Source of the DNA: Prorocentrum cordatum
Taxonomy: Eukaryota; Sar; Dinophyceae; Prorocentrales; Prorocentraceae
Assembly: GCA_963575745.1 (NCBI GenBank)
Contig: CAUYUJ010007224.1
Span: forward strand, 223,501 to 287,500
Reading direction: 5' to 3'
DNA length: 64,000 nt
Made by a program: the position numbers and the translations under genes. Every line of letters starts with the position of its first letter. Position 1 is the first letter of the stretch. The notes under the pieces are model-generated. The model was given only the letters and a program-made list of their open reading frames with translations. It was not told where the DNA came from and made no database searches. Shown here one piece after another: positions 19,853 to 31,570 of this stretch.

Positions 19853-21144
19853 ATGTCCGGCAGCCGCTCTCCGCTGAACTTCGAGAAGGAGTTGGAGGCT
19901 GTGCTGTCCCAGTCCCCTCCACAGGGACCAAAGACCACCCGGGGAGCCGGCACTCCAGTTCGCGACCTGCTGACGGGCAATCCGTGGGAGAGGATGCAGT
20001 GGGGGGACAAAAAGGCGCGTGTCGGTCATGGCCCAGATTCACCCTTCGCACCACTGCTGGGGCAAGAGGGAGAGAAGGGAGAGGAGAGAGAGAGGAGGGA
20101 TATGGTTACATGCAGATGCCGGCGGATGGGGAGGAGACGACCGAAGAGAGCGGCCCTCCCTTCCGGCAGCCTGACTTTGACGCTGCCGCCGCGTCCGGGT
20201 CAGGAGCCGAGCCAGTGACCATGATAGGAATCGCGGCCCTCCTGAAGGAGCATTTGGCAGAGCAGCTGGCTCCCATGACCTCGATTGTGGAGCGTCTCCG
20301 GCAAGATTTCGAGAAGTTGGACCTCAAGGTGACCACGATGGGCGAGACACTCTCGAGCCGTCTTTCGGACGTCGAGGCGAGCATGATGACCACCGAGGTC
20401 CGCGTGGACAAGTTGGAGCACTTGTGTGAGGAGTTGTCGAAGAATGCGCCCCCCTTGACTGGAGACATCGAGACCATGATCAAGGAGTGCATCTCGGACT
20501 TCATGAAGCAGGAGCCCGCCCGGGGGGTCGGGCATGCAGGCACGCAGCAGCAGCAGACAATCACAGACAAGCGCATGATCACGGCGGTGGTTGGGAATTT
20601 GGATGGGATCCCGAACCTCCCTCAGGCGTCGAAGTGGCTGGAAGAGAAGCTGGTCTCTTTGGGGGCTTCTCCCCCCCTGAAGGTTTATGGGAAGGGCGCC
20701 TATGCTGGCATCGTCTTCGCGGAGTTCGGCACCCCCTCGGATCGAGATCAGGCGGTGGAGTTTCTCCGGGGAGCAGGGCTCAGGAGCGGAGACAAACAGA
20801 TCTGGGCGAGTCAGGACCGCCCTGCCACCGAGAGAGCAGCGCGAAGCTTCTGCTTTGGCCTCAAGCGCCTCCTGAAGACGGACTGGGCGGTACCCTACAC
20901 GATCTCGGTCACAGACGAGGCGCCATACGTAGTCACGGTGGGCGGAGAGCACGCGCTGACGGCGAGCGTCCTGTCCGGCAAGGTGCACTACGAGTGGCAG
21001 GGGGAGTGGGCCACGTGGGCTGCACTCCACGAGCATCCGAAGGTCAAAGACCTGGCCAAGAAGAGCACGGACATCGTCTCCCGCGCGATGGCGGGCATGA
21101 AGGGGCAGGCGAAAGGTGGCTCCAAGGGGAAGCCACCCCATTAG
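19853..21144 (+). pseudogene. LINE ORF1 protein, one frameshift
   Basis: Nucleic-acid-binding ORF1 of a non-LTR retrotransposon. ATG at 19853 (MSGSRSPLNFEKELEAVL) leads in one frame to about 20095; from about 20104 the protein continues one frame back (PADGEETTEESGPP) to TAG 21142-21144. The switch falls in a GAGGGAGAGAAGG purine run, so one base was probably lost there. Middle: coiled coil (LKEHLAEQLAPMTSIVERLR onward, heptads to about 20440). Then an RRM-like part (AVVGNLDGIP ... AGIVFAEFGTPSDRDQAVEF). The Lys/Gly-rich tail ends 12 nt before ORF2. Domain calls are by pattern only. Confidence 0.75.
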
Positions 21145-21156
21145 GAGACACCGCAC

Positions 21157-24100
21157 ATGAGCACAGTTTCACCCAAAGTTTCACCCGCAGTTGGCACTAT
21201 TGCATGTATAAACCCACATCGTTTGATTCAACGCTGCATGAGCTCCGGCGCACCGCCCGCTGGCGACGGCACTGCGGACGCACCCGGGGCGAAAGTGAAC
21301 GCTAGCATCGAGGCAGATTTTTTCCGAGGAGGGCGGCTATCAGTGGCCGGCGCCGGTCTGCAGCTTGGGACGTGGAACGTGGAGGGTTTCACTGAGGCCA
21401 AACTTGTCGAGCTCCAGATGCATATGAAATCAGATGGGATAGAATTTCTTTGTCTCCAGGAGACACACAAGCCGAAGTCGGAGTACACGGTCACCGAGGA
21501 GGGCTTCCTGTTGATCTTCTCGGGGGCGTCCGCCGACGACGTCAACGAGACGGCAGGCGTGGGATTTCTGATATCACCAAGATTGCGCCGAAGCGTCGTC
21601 GGCTTCCGGCAGGCATCTTCGAGAATGGCTTCTTTAAAGTTGAGAGTTGTTGGTGGCAAGATTCTTGTGTGCAGCGCTTACGCCCCCCATAGCGGGAAGC
21701 CGCCATCGGAGAGGCAGACATTCTTTCAAGAGTTGAACACATTTCTTGGGTCATTATCCTGTCATGGGCCAGTTTTTGCACGTGGTGATTTCAACGCGAG
21801 GCTTCACGTGCGGCGCCCAGGAGAGGAAGAAGTTCTGGGCGCACACGTATTCGGCAACCCTCGTGCGCAGCATAACCCATCTTCAAATCGTTCTTTCTTG
21901 GTCGAGCCATGCACTTCTCGGGGCCTCGCTGTTGCAAACACGCTGTTCGACGAGCCGGCGGAGAGGCGGGTCACCTACTATGACATCGGTTCATCTCCGG
22001 CGGACCCCCCCACAGAGCAACATTTTGGCTAACTTGATTTCGTTCTCGTCAGCTCGGAGTGGAGAGGCTCGGTGCAACGAGTCTGGAGCGACCGCGCCGC
22101 AGCGTTGGCGTCGCACCACTTCCTTGTGCAAGCCCGTGTCTTGATCGGCATCCCCCGGACAGAGCCGAGGGCCGGCAAGAAGCGGAAGGGCCATTCTGTT
22201 CTGCGGGACCCGAGCGCTGCGAATTCATTTGCCGAAGCCTTTTGCGAGCAGATGGGCTCCGACAACGACGATGCTGTCTTCGAGTCCGCCCAGCATTTGA
22301 ATGAGCGGATGACCCAAGCATTCCTCTTCGCCGCCGACCGCGTTCTTCCTGACACGAAGCTGCTGCCCAAGAGGCCTTGGATCTCGTCGGGCACTCTTGC
22401 GCTCATCGAGAAACGCAACGCCGCTCGCGAGAGGGGGTCGCGTGAGGAAGAATGCGAGCTCGCCAGGCAAGTCCGGGCATCTGTGAAATCAGATAGGTCG
22501 CAATGGTTGGAAAGCAGCCTCGCCGCAGGGGAGCGGGCGCCGATCCGGCAGCTTCGGAAAGGCGCCGCCTCGAAGCAAGGCCGGCTTGCAAACTCGAGCG
22601 GAGTACTCGTGGACTCGGACCAGCGCGCCGACACTCTGGCACAATATCTCGCCCAGGTTCAGTGGGCTGTCCGGCCGACGACAGTCGCCGAATTCACAGA
22701 CAGCTTGGGCCCCACCTTACCTGTGTCGTGCGATCCCATCACCGAAGGCGAGGTGTTGGCAGCGGCTGCCAAGCTGAAGAGGGGAAAGGCAGCCGGCGCT
22801 GACGGAGTTCCAGGCGAGTTCTGGAAATCGATTTGCACTCCAGGGACCCCTGCCTGCAGGTGGGCGGTGTCTTTGTGCAGAAAGTGCTGGGAAGAACGCG
22901 TGGTTCCTGACGCTTGGCACAAGGCGCTGGTCACGGCTATCCTCAAAAAGGGCGACGTTGCAAACTGCGAAAACTACCTGCCGATTAGCTTGATTTCAAT
23001 TGTTTATAAGATGTTCGCTACAATTCTTTCAAACCGTCTGAAAGCAGGCGGTGCTGAACAAAGAGTCTGGAGTACCCAGTTCGGTTTCAAGAGCAAGCAC
23101 GGGACAGCGGACGCGATATTTCTCGTTCGTCGTTTACTTGAACGTACGTGGGCAGAAAAAAGCGGGCGCTTAGTCTTGCTGGCTTTGGACTGGGCGAAGG
23201 CATTTGACAGTGTTTCGCCCGAGTCGTTATGCCTCTCACTGGAGCGGTTCGGCGTTCCCACCCACTTCATACAAGTCGTGCGTGCCATCTATGCAGATCG
23301 TACTTTCTCTGTCCGTGACGCCGGAAAAACATCCGAAGAGCATCCGCAAGCGTTCGGCATCAGTCAGGGTTGTCCGCTCTCTCCGTTCTTATTCGCAATA
23401 TTGATGACCACCTTGTTGCGCGATGCTAAAAGAGGGCCAGACCCCTATCTGAATAAGAGCATGCATGTGCACGAACTTGTTTACGCAGACGACGCACTTT
23501 TGCTAGCCACCTCCGGAGAATCAGCCGGGGCGCACATGCATGCCGTACAACATATGGGGCAACAGTACGGTTTACAGTTTAATTGGCGCAAGCTAGAAGC
23601 CTTGGCTGTAGGTACCGACGCATGCATTCTCAAGCCGGGCGGCACCCCGACCCCACAGAAGGGAAGCATAGTTTATTTAGGTAGTCTGATTAGCGACGAC
23701 GGCAAGATAGGGTCAGAGTTGTCACGCCGCCTAGGAGCTGCAGGTGCAGACTTTGACAAATTGGCTGGGGTATGGAGCCATTCGACTCTCACGCGGCAGA
23801 AGAAGATTCACATTTTTGAGTCTTGCGTTTTCAGTAAGCTGTTGTACTGCCTGCACACTTCGTATCTTAATAAGCAGGAAATGCGCCGTTTGGACGCGTT
23901 CCAAGCGCGATGTTTGCGCAAGCTGTTGCGCATTCCCCATTCATACGTCAGCAGAGTCTCGAACGAAATCGTGCTTCAACGGGCCAACGTCCGCCCTCTT
24001 AGCAACGCGCTCCTCCGTAGACAGCTTCATTTTCTTGGTCACATCGCCAGAAAGCCAGGTGACGACGCTGTGCGTTGCGCAGTGCTCCAGCCCTTTTCCT

Positions 24101-24288
24101 CCCTCCTCCTCCCCCCTCCCACCCAGAGAAAGAGAGGGCGCCCGCGAGCAACGTGGTCCCGGGAAGTTTACAGGCACGCCTGCGAAGCAGCTGGGGGTAT
24201 GGAGGCCCTTCCGGCGCTGTGGCAGGACACCATTTCTTCGGCCACGGCGTGGCGTGTCGCAGTCAGCAAGTACTGCGATACCACGTGA
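21157..24288 (+). pseudogene. LINE ORF2: APE endonuclease and reverse transcriptase, one in-frame stop
   Basis: Encodes target-site nicking and reverse transcription for a LINE. ATG 21157. Residues 71-78 GTWNVEGF, 101-104 QETH, 174-178 AYAPH and 210-215 GDFNAR are the APE endonuclease signature; the last block is LDFVLVS ... SHHFLV, with His where Asp is usual in SDH. The RT follows: ENYLPISLISIVYKMF (22970 on), LDWAKAFDSVSP, SQGCPLSPFLFAI and the catalytic YADD at 23482-23493, then LGSLISDDGKI and a C-terminal KRGRPRATWSRE. The frame is continuous for 1,043 codons except TAA at 22030-22032, inside the endonuclease just before LDFVLV, probably a CAA-to-TAA change. A later ATG-like restart near 22072 would give RT without a full endonuclease. 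Confidence 0.93.
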
Positions 24289-24595
24289 TAGTGGCTAGGT
24301 GCTCATGTGCGTTTCGTGCTCAGCATTTTGCTTGCTTGCTGCGCTCAGGTCGACGCCTCGGCAGGAAGTTTGGCGTGACCAGACGCCACACAGAACACTC
24401 GAAGTGCAGAAGCGTTACCAAAATGCCACGGAGCACTCGAAGCACCGAGGTGTGACCAAACGCCACACGGAGCACTCCAAGCACAGAGGTGTTTCCAATC
24501 GCCATACCGTCAACGAATCTCGATATATCTGAGGACGTATTGCAGTATCGTTCAACCGACTATCCCCATCCCCATCCCCATCCAGGCCCCCACCA
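24289..24595 (+). repeat. probable LINE 3' region with 36-bp tandem units and CCCCAT tail
   Basis: After the ORF2 stop, 24374-24507 holds about 3.5 tandem copies of a 36-bp unit (ACCAAACGCCACACGGAGCA core). A (CCCCAT)n stretch at 24563-24590 may mark the 3' end of the element. Confidence 0.65.
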
Positions 24596-24727
24596 TCTCA
24601 TCCCTTCAGATGGGGTTCATCCCTCGAAGCTGGAAGGAAACGGCCTATATCCTCATCTACGGGGGTAACTCTGCTACTGGGGCCTGTGCCATGCATATGC
24701 GAATAGGGGTCGGTTAAACGATGCTCA

Positions 24728-25252
24728 GGCTCTCACCCAGCAAGTGGCCGATTCGGTGATCTTCTCGAGGGGCGCAATCAGCTGCATGAGCATAATCTTG
24801 CAGAGCTCCGAACGCTCCGAACGTGTATTGTTTTTGCCTGGTTTCAGACAGACAACCATCGGGTGGGTAGGATTTGGGCTGGGAGAAGTGATCGGATCAT
24901 CCGTAAGATCGCATATATTGAATGTGCTCATTTCACGGTCGCGCCTTGTATCGTCCCAGCCCTTTCCACCCAACACGATACTTGTCTTTCTCAAGGTTCG
25001 GCGGCGAGCGAGGGGGGAAGTGAGAAGGAGACGGCCTTCTCAGAAGGCCGCGGGACTTCTCAGAAGCTCTCGCGCCCTCTGATACGTCTTCTGCGCCCTC
25101 GGGAACGGCTTAGAACACTGCTCGGACACCTCCGAGCCTTCTGAGAAGGCCCGCCCTTTCTCACGTCCCCCCCCCTGGTCGCGCCGCCCAGAGGTGCAGT
25201 CCTTCCCTCGAGAGGAGCACGAAGTCAGCCACCTGCTGATCGGAGGGCGTGG
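24728..25252 (+). mobile_element. family M element with a family B element inside
   Basis: Left end CCCAGCAAGTGGCCGATTC and CTTCTCGAGGGGC; right end TCCCTCGAGAGGAGCACGAA and CAGCCACCTGCTGATCGGAG, an inverted pair. The second copy is at 48038-48334. The interior holds a foldback resembling family B at 25002-25189. Confidence 0.75.
25002..25189 (+). mobile_element. family B-like foldback nested in M
   Basis: Arms GCGGCGAGCGAGGGGGGAAG / CCCCCCCCTGGTCGCGCCGC with inner CTTCTCAGAAGGCC pairs. Confidence 0.65.
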
Positions 25253-25424
25253 ACTGTGGCGAAGCCCGAGCGTGCGACGGGGGCCCCGGGTCCTGGATGA
25301 TCCGCGCGGCGATGGGCCGTGCGGTGAGGTCTCCGAGAATCTCGAGGGCACCGCATGGTCTGCCACCGCACCTTTTTCCCGGACATCCGATGCTCACCGA
25401 GAAGAAGAATCGGGGGCGGGCACG

Positions 25425-25615
25425 AGCGAGGGGGGTGATGACTAGGGGGAGGGGTGGATGTCATGGCAGGGGCCATGATATCGCCCCAGATTTCATGGCG
25501 ACTCCCCTAATTTTAATACGTCCCTGCCCCCCCCCCCCCCCCCCCCCCCTTGGGCCGTGCACATACCGCCGGCCATGATTTGCGCCTCCCCCCCCCCCTT
25601 GGACGCCACCTGGTT
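25425..25615 (+). repeat. family K repeat, copy 1
   Basis: Shared with 40436-40612: GACTAGGGGGAGGGGTGGA, a CATGGCAGGGGCCATGAT palindrome, ATTTCATGGCG, a C-run, then CATACCGCCGGCCATG. The C-run here is about 20 bases. Confidence 0.72.
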
Positions 25616-25624
25616 GACTCCCCT

Positions 25625-25975
25625 ACTCCGCCGTGCCTCCCAAGAGCCCACGGAAGTGGCGACGTTTGCACAGTTTGCAGCCACCCAGGGAGCTGCGAGG
25701 TCTCAGATGGTCCGTTTGCACCCCGACTCCGCCGTGCTTCACAGGAGCCAGTGACAGTAGCACAAGTTGCACAGTTCGCAGTCACCCAGGGAGCTGCAGG
25801 GTCTCAGATGGTCCGTTGGCACCCCGATTCCGCCATGCCTCCCAGGAACCCTCGAAAATGGCGGCAGTTGCACACTTCGCAGCCCGCCAGGAGAGGTCTC
25901 AACTGGTCCGTCTGCTCCCCGACTCCGCCGTGCCTCCCCGGAGGCCCACGGGAGTGGCGACAGCGGGAGCACCGC
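25625..25975 (+). repeat. 101-bp tandem repeat, 3.4 units
   Basis: ACTCCGCCGTGCCTCCCA recurs at 25625, 25726, 25827 and 25922, with CAGATGGTCCGTT and CAGTTYGCAGYCACCC blocks between. The period is not a multiple of three, so conserved coding is unlikely although frames are open. Confidence 0.85.
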
Positions 25976-26086
25976 AGGAGGAGGCAGGAAAAGGGGGCAG
26001 GGGGAGCAGGGGAGGTGAAAGAGAAGGTGTGCGACCGCAGTGCTCTATTCCAAGCGAGAACCCAGCACAGGAGCACTGCGAATAAC

Positions 26087-26237
26087 AGCATCGAGAAAAA
26101 TCTTGACCAGCGCCTTAGATCCCATCTTCCTACGCCAAGTTTCAAGCCTCATCGATTTGTGAGGGTCCCAGGGCCCGAAACCCTGGACAAACGTACGTTG
26201 CGAAAGCGTTGCAATGCCAGGACCTGAGGGTTTCGGT
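26087..26237 (-). mobile_element. family F element
   Basis: Reads as family F: GCATCGAGAAAAATC, TTAGATCCCATCTTCCT, CTCATCGATTTGTGAGGGTC, and GTTGCGAAAGCGTTGCAATG at the far end. Confidence 0.6.
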
Positions 26238-26329
26238 GCCTGTTTCAGGCGGGGCTATGACGAGGATACATCCGTTCCAGAGCGTTCCGGAACGCTCTCG
26301 GAGCGTTCCAGAACGCTCTGAGAAGGGCG

Positions 26330-26418
26330 GAGCGCGCCAGGGGCGGCGCCTGAGGCGCCGCCGCCAGGGGACCCAAGCGCCGATCCGAGGAATCCGCGCG
26401 GACTTCCGAGTTGTTGTG
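26330..26418 (+). mobile_element. family A element, right part
   Basis: GGAGCGCGCCAGGGGCGGCG loop then GCCGATCCGAGGAATCCGCG and CGGACTTCCGAGTTGTTG. The left arm has been replaced by GAACGCTCT repeats (26276-26320). Confidence 0.65.
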
Positions 26419-26604
26419 CGTTTACATGTCATAGTTCGCATGCCTATTGCACTTCCTCCCCCTTCTCCTCCTCACTATCTCGTACTGGCGTGTGGGTCTC
26501 AGCCGAGCCTTCGCAGGTTTTGTGTGCGGAGTCGTGGCTACTCGCAGTTGTTGTCCGAAGAGGGTCGGAGATCCTGGGATTAAAGGCCGAGGTCGAGTTG
26601 AGAA

Positions 26605-28008
26605 GTGATGGCGGCTGCGTATGAAGAGATTCATGGGGCTTGCGCCTTGGTGTGGTATGAGGGTGGCGATCATGGTCATGAGCGTCTGCTGCTTCGTGAG
26701 GTGCGGTCGGATAGTGGCAAGCGAGTGTGGGTGGATGATACGCCCGACTTCGATGTGTATGCCGAGGAGCATAATACTACAGGGGATCGGGGATCTGTCA
26801 GGCTTGCTCTGCTGCGAGGACGTACGGTTGGTCGTGCTGTTCCTCGTCCGCTGTATAAGTTCAGCGAGAGACAGTGTCAGCGGAGAGGTTCAGGGAGTTG
26901 CGACAAGAGGCCAGGGACTATATAGCCGACGAGGGCTTGGTCGAGATCGCCCGTTCCAGGATCTATAGGGATGGCTTCGTCGTCCGCAGTGTGCGCGTTC
27001 CACTTCGGGGAGCTCCACTGGGAGGTGGCGCTTCTCAGTCAGAAGGTGGAGCCCCGCAGCCCGCATGTGCCGCTGCTGTGGTGCCTGCTGGAGTCGATCT
27101 GGTTTGAGTGGTTTCGGAGCTCGCGTTCGACGGAGATCGAGAAGTGGCCCGCTTGGGCGCTGAGGTGTCCGAGGCAGCTGTCGCCACGAGGCTCGGCAAT
27201 CGTGGCCTGGCCAAGTTCGGTGACGTTGGAGCAGATCTCCAGCGATAGATTCGACGTCTACGCAGAGGAGCGCAAGTCGCTGCTGTACTGGGTCTAGGTG
27301 GGCTGCCGACGCCCCGTGACAAGGAAGAGGCTACCACGGGGTTGTCGGCTCTCAGAGGCGCTCTCAAAGGGCCTACAGTTCCCGGCGAGCACGCCAACTT
27401 GGGGGAGAAGAAGCCGGAGGAGGACATGCGAACGCTGTCGGTGAAGTACAACGGGCAGGGCCACAGGGGGCGCGTCTGGGTCGAGTCAGTCAAAGAGCTG
27501 GTGGAAGATAGCTTCTCCGATTGGCCTTGCATGGACCACGTACCATTATTTGGTTGATGTCTTCCTTCGCGCAGCTCGCGATGGTGCCCACGTTGTGGCT
27601 GGAAAGGCATTTGCAGACGGCGGGCTGGAGTGATAATGACAGGCCCATCCATGCGATGCGGGTGATGGCGGAAGTCTTCGAGCTCGGAATCCAGTACGAC
27701 CAGATTAACGTTGCCTCCCTGGCGGCGTTCTAGCGTTTGGGGCGTCGCTGGCAGGCTACCCTTGAGGCGCATGCGAAGAACCCCACGAGTCCGAACTATG
27801 AGATCGCGGAAAATTTCTCGGGCTATCATCGCCGCCATCAGATGGTGGCTCCCTCCCTCCGCTCTTTCGTGGCAAAGGAGGTCAGGGAGGAGGCAGAGAT
27901 CGACAAGCAGACGAGCAAGGCCAAGGCGCTGAAGGAGGAAGCCAAGGTCACCCTGAACCGCCAGCAGGGCAAGGATAAGGACAAGGACATGGGTGAGGAC
28001 GGCGAGTG
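26605..28008 (+). pseudogene. gag-like region of a tyrosine-recombinase retrotransposon
   Basis: Fragments in several frames read as one decayed protein: AAAYEEIHGACALVWYEGG (26605), DFDVYAEEH twice (26745 and 27250), GQGHRGRVWVESVKELVED (27440), LWLERHLQTAGWSDNDRPI (27590) and a Lys/Glu-rich coiled end KEVREEAEIDKQTSKAKALK (27880). Stops and shifts separate them. Assignment as gag-like rests on position upstream of RT. Confidence 0.55.
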
Positions 28009-28239
28009 ATGTCGCTTCCCTTGCCTCGTCCGGCGGATAGCACCAGCGCCTGTCGCAGCGGCGCGGGCACGCACATAGGCGAGAGTGATGCAAAAGGGGC
28101 AGGTGATGAGGCACGCGGGATTTCTGGACCTGTGCCTCTTTTTTTTCCACACGCTTTTTTGCCGGGGCCTCTCTCCTGCTCTCTCGAGGCTCTCGAGGAG
28201 GTGTCGACGGAGGGCCAGCCTCAGGTGTCATCGATTGCG

Positions 28240-30180
28240 AGAAGCTGGCGAGGTCAAGAAGGGCCTTAACTGGTTGCATGATCCTGCGCAGAGCCCCTTC
28301 GTTGATCCCGCCGCGGTCGACGAGGTGCGTGATTTTGTTGCTGGCCGCGTAGCTGAGCAGCCGCATGTCCCCGCGTTTGTGACCGAGGAGGGGGCCGTTC
28401 GCGAGCTCCTCCAGAGCGTGGCGACGACCACGCTGCGCCCACAGTCGTCGAGTTCGATCGCCACGTTGTCTCGCTGCCCGAAGGAGTCTGGAACGGGAAT
28501 ATGCACCAGGATCTGGTTTCTCAGGGGGGCAGGGAGTTGATGGGGGGGCCCAGAGAGAGCACGATGAGGGATGTGAAGGAAGCGAGTAGCGCGGTTTCTG
28601 GAGATGTTGCCGACGCGCGGGTTGACGCGATGGAGCACGCCCCCACAAGAGTTAGTCACGCCCTCCTCTGCGAGGGAAAAGGGCGGAAGACAGCGCCTCA
28701 TCGTCGATGCCAGTCGCGCCAATCAGTTCTTCCGGGGCCCTCCGAGCACCCCCCTCGCTACCCCCGAGAGGTGGGGGAGGGGGTGGACTTGTTCGAGGCC
28801 TCGATCGACGTTGACAACTGCTTCCGCAGGATCGGGAACGCCCAAGAGTTAGGGGAGCATCTCTGTCTTCCGCCTGCGCGGGCACGGGCGCTAGGATGTT
28901 CCAACGTTCGGGGCTGGAAGCTTCTGCTGACAGTATAGCGTGGGCCTCGATGGCCGCGCTGCCCACGGGCTTCTCTTGGTCGGCTTTCAGGGACCAGCGT
29001 ATCAATGCACGTTCGGATCGGGGGGCTGCTGGCATGGAGGACGCGCCCTCGGTCGAAGACAGAGGGGGCGGGCTTTTCGTAGGATAGCACAGCGCGCCCA
29101 TCTACTACGCATGCGTGGACAACGCGGGGGTCTTGGGGGCCGACAGGGATCGGGCCCAGAAGTTGCTAGATAACATCCTCGAGATCCCGAATGCCAAAAA
29201 CATGAAGTGGCAGGAGGTTCAGGGGGCGGGGCAGGTGAGGGAGGCCCTGGGCATCGAGTTCAACGGCGTCTTGAGGTGCTTCAGACCGTCGGGGAAGCGT
29301 CGTTGGAAAATTCGTTTGTGTCTGGAGGCCTTCTTGGAGTGTCCCAAGGTTTCTGGGAAGGGGCTTGATGTGCTCGTGGGCCATTGCGCTTACTTGTCTA
29401 CGCTACAGCGGCCACTCTTGTCTTGCTTCGCCTCGGTCTACAAGTTCGCTCGGCAGCATAGGCATTGTCGGGCTCCCTCGTGGACCTGCACGGACAGAGT
29501 CATTGACATTCCTCCAGCTCACGCCGTTGATTCGCGCCGACTGGAGTCGCAGCTGGATGGATCAGGTGGTTGCTTATGATCCTTGTCCCGCGGGAGCTCG
29601 AGCGCGCGCTGCGCGCAGGTCGTCTGATTGGACAGCTCTGCGCGGCAGGATGCAGGAGAGAGCTCGTTTGCTGCGACGTGATGCTGCGTGGGCACGAGGG
29701 CGCGCACTGTCTACACCCTGCTGACCCCTTGTCTTTGCTACACCGACGCCCGCTTTGGATGGGGTTCCGAGCTTTGGGGGCATGGCCCGTCTTTCGCGGA
29801 GGCGCCGTTTGCCGGCTTGGTCGGGAAGGACTTGAAGGTGATTTTTTGCCGCCGCTGGAGCAGGGAGATGACGGTTCGCCAGGGGGGGGGGGCAGTGCTG
29901 GAGTCCTGGGAGTCGGAAGCTTCGTTTTTACTCCCGGAGAATCTGGGCGTCGATTTCTCGTGCATGGAGACAACCCGGGCGTTGCGCTCAGTTTTGGTCT
30001 GTCCTGGGCTCGGGCTCTCCCGCTGTTGGTCCAGGTCCGACGAATGGCTGCCGTCTCGCCCCCGAGAAACATGTGCCTGGGCTTCCGCTGGATTCCATGC
30101 GACTTCAATGTTGCCGGCGGACCCTCCCGCCATTCAGAATTACGACGGGGGGGTCTAAGGCCACTCCTGAGATCCGTCAA
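28240..30180 (+). pseudogene. reverse transcriptase and RNase H remnants of a DIRS/Ngaro-like element
   Basis: RT blocks occur in order but in different frames: KGGRQRLIVDASRANQFFRG (28675), DLFEASIDVDNCFRRI (28785), LPTGFSWSAFRDQ (28955), YYACVDNAGVLGADRDRA (29103; VDN in place of xDD), ALGIEFNGVLRCF (29245) and VGHCAYLSTLQRPLLSCFAS (29377). RNase H-like blocks follow: YTDARFGWGSELWG (29739), VHGDNPGVALS (29960) and FRWIPCDFNVAGGPSR (30080). At least four frame changes show it cannot make protein. Confidence 0.75.
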
Positions 30181-30262
30181 CTAGAGCGAGAGCACTCCTC
30201 AGCCGCTTTGGCCAAACATGACGCAGTTGCACGTTCCAAATCTTGACTGACTTGGGCGAGGG

Positions 30263-31377
30263 ATGTCCTTGGCGCGGAAATCGAGGAGAGCGACGGAGGC
30301 CGAGGAGAGAGAGACTCGAGCATTGCTTCGTCGGACGGAACCTCTGTCGCTGGAGAAGAGATGGACTGCCATTGCCCAGGCAAGGCGCGCGCGCATGTCT
30401 CTGCCAGCCCAACTCGAACGGGCCCAACAGGATGCCGAGCGAGTTGATTCGGGCGGCGCGACCTTGGACGGGCACCCGCCGATCGAGGACAGCTTTCTCA
30501 AGCGCAAGAAGCACATTGCGAAGATGGCAGAGGTGCCAGGTATGCAGCACGCTTCGGTCTTAAAAAGAAGCTCGGTCGGCGAGCGAACTTGGACTCAGCA
30601 TCGCAGACTGCGTCGCGGGCTTGTCGACTACGTCGAAGAGCAGAGACTCCACGCAGACCGGGTGCAAGATTTCGATCTGGCCATAGTCGCGCTCATGACT
30701 CACATGCGCCTGCTCGGCTACGACGCGGGGCTCGGTCAGAAGCTGATCGCGGCGACAGTTCCTCCCGAGGTTTGGCAAGCTGGGGGGCCTCTCTCTGCCG
30801 AGGTCATGGCGGGCCGCCAGGGGATTGGCCAAGCTGGCCCCACCCCGCGGCCGTCAGCCACTCACGCGGCCTACGGTTTCGGCTTTGGCGAGTCTCTGGA
30901 CGGGAGGCGGCCACCTCGACATGGGGATCTGGGTGATCAGTTCTTTCGGGGCCCATCTAAGGCCAGGGTCCATGATGCAGCTCGCGGAAGGCTCGCTGGT
31001 GGGCCCCCACTATGCGTGTCGATTCTCCCAGGCGAATTCTGGCTCATCGATCAGACCTCCACCAGGTCTCGAAAGCCGGCACCCAGGACGATACGATTCC
31101 TTGGGATGTCATCGGTCTCGAACGGACGAAGGATGTTTTCCAGGTGCTGGCCGTTGGGAAGAAAAATGAGCCGCCATGGCGCTTCACTTATCCAGATTTG
31201 GGCAGGGAGATCAAGGAAGCAGGGCTTTTGCTGGCGCGGGAGATCATGCCTTATCAACTTCGGCATGCTGGTGCTTCTTGGGATTCTACAAAACAGACCG
31301 AGACCTTTTTGAAGTCCAGCGTCGGATGTCAGTCAAAAGTGTTCAGCGCTATGAGAAGTCGGGAATGATGATGAAAG
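30263..31377 (+). pseudogene. tyrosine recombinase remnant of the same element
   Basis: Integrase of the DIRS class in three frames. First frame: DYVEEQRLHADRVQDFDLAI, LMTHMRLLGYDAGLGQKL. Second: HLDMGIWVISSFGAHLRPGS, the first catalytic-Arg region. Third: TIPWDVIGLERTKD, then MPYQLRHAGASWD near 31250-31285 (the R-x-x-H box). The nucleophile region VQRYEKSG lies near 31345-31365 in yet another frame. Order and motifs fit YR retroelements; it is dead. Confidence 0.75.
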
Positions 31378-31570
31378 ACTCTGCCCTGCTCCCAATAGCG
31401 CTGAGATCGCACATGGGGGATTCCAGAACTGCCCTGAAGGAGGTGTTTCTCACAGGCCGCGTTGTGCCCCACCCGCCCCCGCAGTCTGTTGCTGCCATTC
31501 GCCAGCTTTTGCCACGAGCTCCATGTTCTTTTCCGTGGAGAACACATTAAAATGGGGGGTACTGGTGGGG

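Noticed and set aside
22018-22036. ACATTTTGGCTAACTTG resembles the dinoflagellate spliced leader (CCATTTTGGCTCAAG)
   Set aside because: It lies in the middle of LINE ORF2 in frame with flanking endonuclease motifs and has a 2-base disruption; no leader relic was found at any exon start.
25550-26227. 225-codon frame over the 101-bp tandem repeat
   Set aside because: The period of 101 is not divisible by three, so units are read in different frames; a conserved repeat protein is excluded.
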